Made by a program: the position numbers and the translations under genes | Notes under the pieces: model-generated | Told to the model about the DNA's origin: nothing | The model's database searches: none | The model's input: the letters and a program-made list of their open reading frames with translations, nothing else | In this document: in pieces, positions 5,192 through 6,262 of the stretch | Layout of the letters: every line of letters begins with the position of its first letter | How positions within the stretch are numbered: position 1 is the first letter of the stretch | From: Chitinophagaceae bacterium | Lineage (GTDB): Bacteria; Bacteroidota; Bacteroidia; Chitinophagales; Chitinophagaceae | Assembly (NCBI GenBank): GCA_030151745.1 | Contig: JASLDA010000358.1 | Location: 1-6,262, forward strand | Direction of reading: 5' to 3' | DNA length: 6,262 nucleotides

Positions 5192-6262
5192 CTATTCGAT
5201 AATGGTGCAAAGGTAATTTTTCCGTACGGGGCGGGCAAGGGCCTGGGATACCAGCGGGTCGTCCACCTCGGAAATATCGCGCACGCTGCCGTCTTTCATG
5301 GCCAGCTGTATGCGCTCGTCCGATGTATTGTAGGTGCTGTTGGTCGTGGTGCCGCCGAATGCGAAGTAATCCAGATCGCTGCCGCTCAGGCCCGTGATGC
5401 GTGCGGCAGCCCTGCGGCCGGTCTCCAGCTCCGCATCCAGCGGGGCATTGCTCAGCACTACTTTATACAGCTTCCGGTCGACCAGCATACTACATAGACG
5501 CGCGAGGATAGCGTCGGCATGGGTCGACCAGACCTTTATTGCAGAGGTGACATCTGCGTCGTCAAGCATGCAGAAGGCATCGAGATGCTGGGGATCAGCC
5601 CGGAAATCTGCCGGGGATATGTTTTTATAGAGAAAATGCCGCAAGGCCGGGGTGCCGAACAGGTTTTCGCCGGCCTGGGCCAGCTCCCGGGCCCGGCGAA
5701 GGATATTGATGATGAGCATTTCCGCTCCGAGCACCGTTTTATGAAGGTACACCTGCCAGTACATCAGCCGTCGCGCGATGATGAATTTCTCTACGGAGTG
5801 AACCGCCTTTTGCTCCAGCATCAGGGTATTGTCCTTTACGACCAGCATCTGCAGCAGCCGGTCGTAGCCGATCACACCTTCCGAGACGCCGGTAAAGAAG
5901 GAGTCCCGGTTCAGGTAGTCCATCCGGTCCATGTCCAGCTGGCTGCTCACGAGCTGGTGCAGGTAAGGAAGAGGATAGTCGTGCCCGAAGATGCGGATCG
6001 CCGTCTCCAGCATGCCCCCGCTTTCTGCATTCATGCGCTCCATGATCAGCTTGCTGATGGTCTCATGGCTTATGCCCTGTACGAGACTGTGCTCCAGCGC
6101 GTGGCTGAAGGGGCCGTGCCCGACATCGTGCAGCAGGATGGCCAGGCGGGCGCCGACGCATTGGTCTTCGGAGAAGCCGGCTCCCTTGGAGCGCAGCACG
6201 TCCAGGGCCTCGTGCATCAGGTGGCAGGCGCCGAGGGAATGATGCAGGCGGGTATGCACGGC
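5192..6262 (-). CDS. HD-domain phosphohydrolase (SAMHD1/dGTPase-like), N-terminus cut by the right edge
   Basis: 356 C-terminal residues are visible and the frame continues past the right edge. The codon at 6257-6259 is GTG, but the residues AVHTRLHHSLGA match the interior of the family, so it reads as Val and not as a start. About 50 residues are probably missing. The metal-binding HD pattern is present in visible numbering: His8 (HHSLG), His45-Asp46 (LLHDVGHGPFSH), and Asp112 in DMDRMDYLNRD (110-120), which lines up with the DxDxxDYxxRD segment of SAMHD1. The C-terminal part, about 200-356, is family-specific and I cannot assign it. Relatives hydrolyse dNTPs or other nucleotides in the cytoplasm, but the substrate here is not shown. 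It sits directly upstream of lpxD, an order I recall in many Bacteroidota, and carries the lpxD promoter in its last codons. Confidence 0.9.
   Translation of the reverse strand, partial: AVHTRLHHSLGACHLMHEALDVLRSKGAGFSEDQCVGARLAILLHDVGHGPFSHALEHSLVQGISHETISKLIMERMNAESGGMLETAIRIFGHDYPLPYLHQLVSSQLDMDRMDYLNRDSFFTGVSEGVIGYDRLLQMLVVKDNTLMLEQKAVHSVEKFIIARRLMYWQVYLHKTVLGAEMLIINILRRARELAQAGENLFGTPALRHFLYKNISPADFRADPQHLDAFCMLDDADVTSAIKVWSTHADAILARLCSMLVDRKLYKVVLSNAPLDAELETGRRAAARITGLSGSDLDYFAFGGTTTNSTYNTSDERIQLAMKDGSVRDISEVDDPLVSQALARPVRKNYLCTIIE
5208..5238 (-). promoter_or_regulatory. Bacteroidota-type promoter for lpxD, inside the 3' end of the HD gene
   Basis: On the minus strand TACCTTTG (5208-5215) matches the -7 consensus TAnnTTTG exactly. 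A TTG (5236-5238) lies 20 bases upstream, the spacing usual for the -33 TTTG element (the base before it here is C). Transcription would start near 5202 and give a leader of about 80 bases before lpxD. The promoter lies in the last codons of the HD gene, so lpxD and lpxC/fabZ can be expressed apart from it. A small inverted repeat, CAATC-N3-GATTG (5153-5165), lies in the leader and has no evident role. Confidence 0.6.

Noticed and set aside
5124..5210. Upstream extension of lpxD by 29 residues
   Set aside because: It would start within the HD gene and overlap the likely promoter, and the extra residues do not resemble LpxD. The ATG at 5121-5123 fits the family.

Overview
The window is a compact, leftward-reading gene block from a GC-rich member of the Bacteroidota, probably of the Chitinophagaceae type. 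That placement is inferred from three things: the fused lpxC/fabZ gene, a promoter matching the Bacteroidota form (TAnnTTTG), and the style of the ABC and OmpA-like proteins. All credible genes lie on the minus strand.

Read in the direction of transcription (right to left), the order is: an HD-domain phosphohydrolase cut by the right edge (5192-6262); lpxD (4065-5123); a bifunctional lpxC/fabZ (2612-4090, GTG start); a 152-base gap holding a strong hairpin; lpxA (1659-2459); an ABC ATPase overlapping the end of lpxA (1058-1675); and a secreted protein with two OmpA-like domains (78-974). A short open frame at the left edge (1-57) may be the start of another gene.

The core is the early lipid A pathway. 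LpxA acylates UDP-GlcNAc with a 3-hydroxyacyl chain from acyl carrier protein, LpxC removes the N-acetyl group, and LpxD adds the second 3-hydroxyacyl chain to the freed amine. FabZ dehydrates 3-hydroxyacyl-ACP, the same pool that LpxA and LpxD draw on, so the fusion joins the enzyme that commits to lipid A with one that diverts its acyl donor to fatty acids. lpxB and later genes are not in the window.

Two control signals stand out. A TTG-N20-TACCTTTG promoter lies inside the last codons of the HD gene and would drive lpxD and lpxC/fabZ. A terminator-like hairpin follows lpxC/fabZ and could separate it from lpxA. I see no RNA gene, mobile element, CRISPR array or defence system. This is mostly a conserved housekeeping locus, and the points worth a second look are details of regulation, start choice and residue changes.
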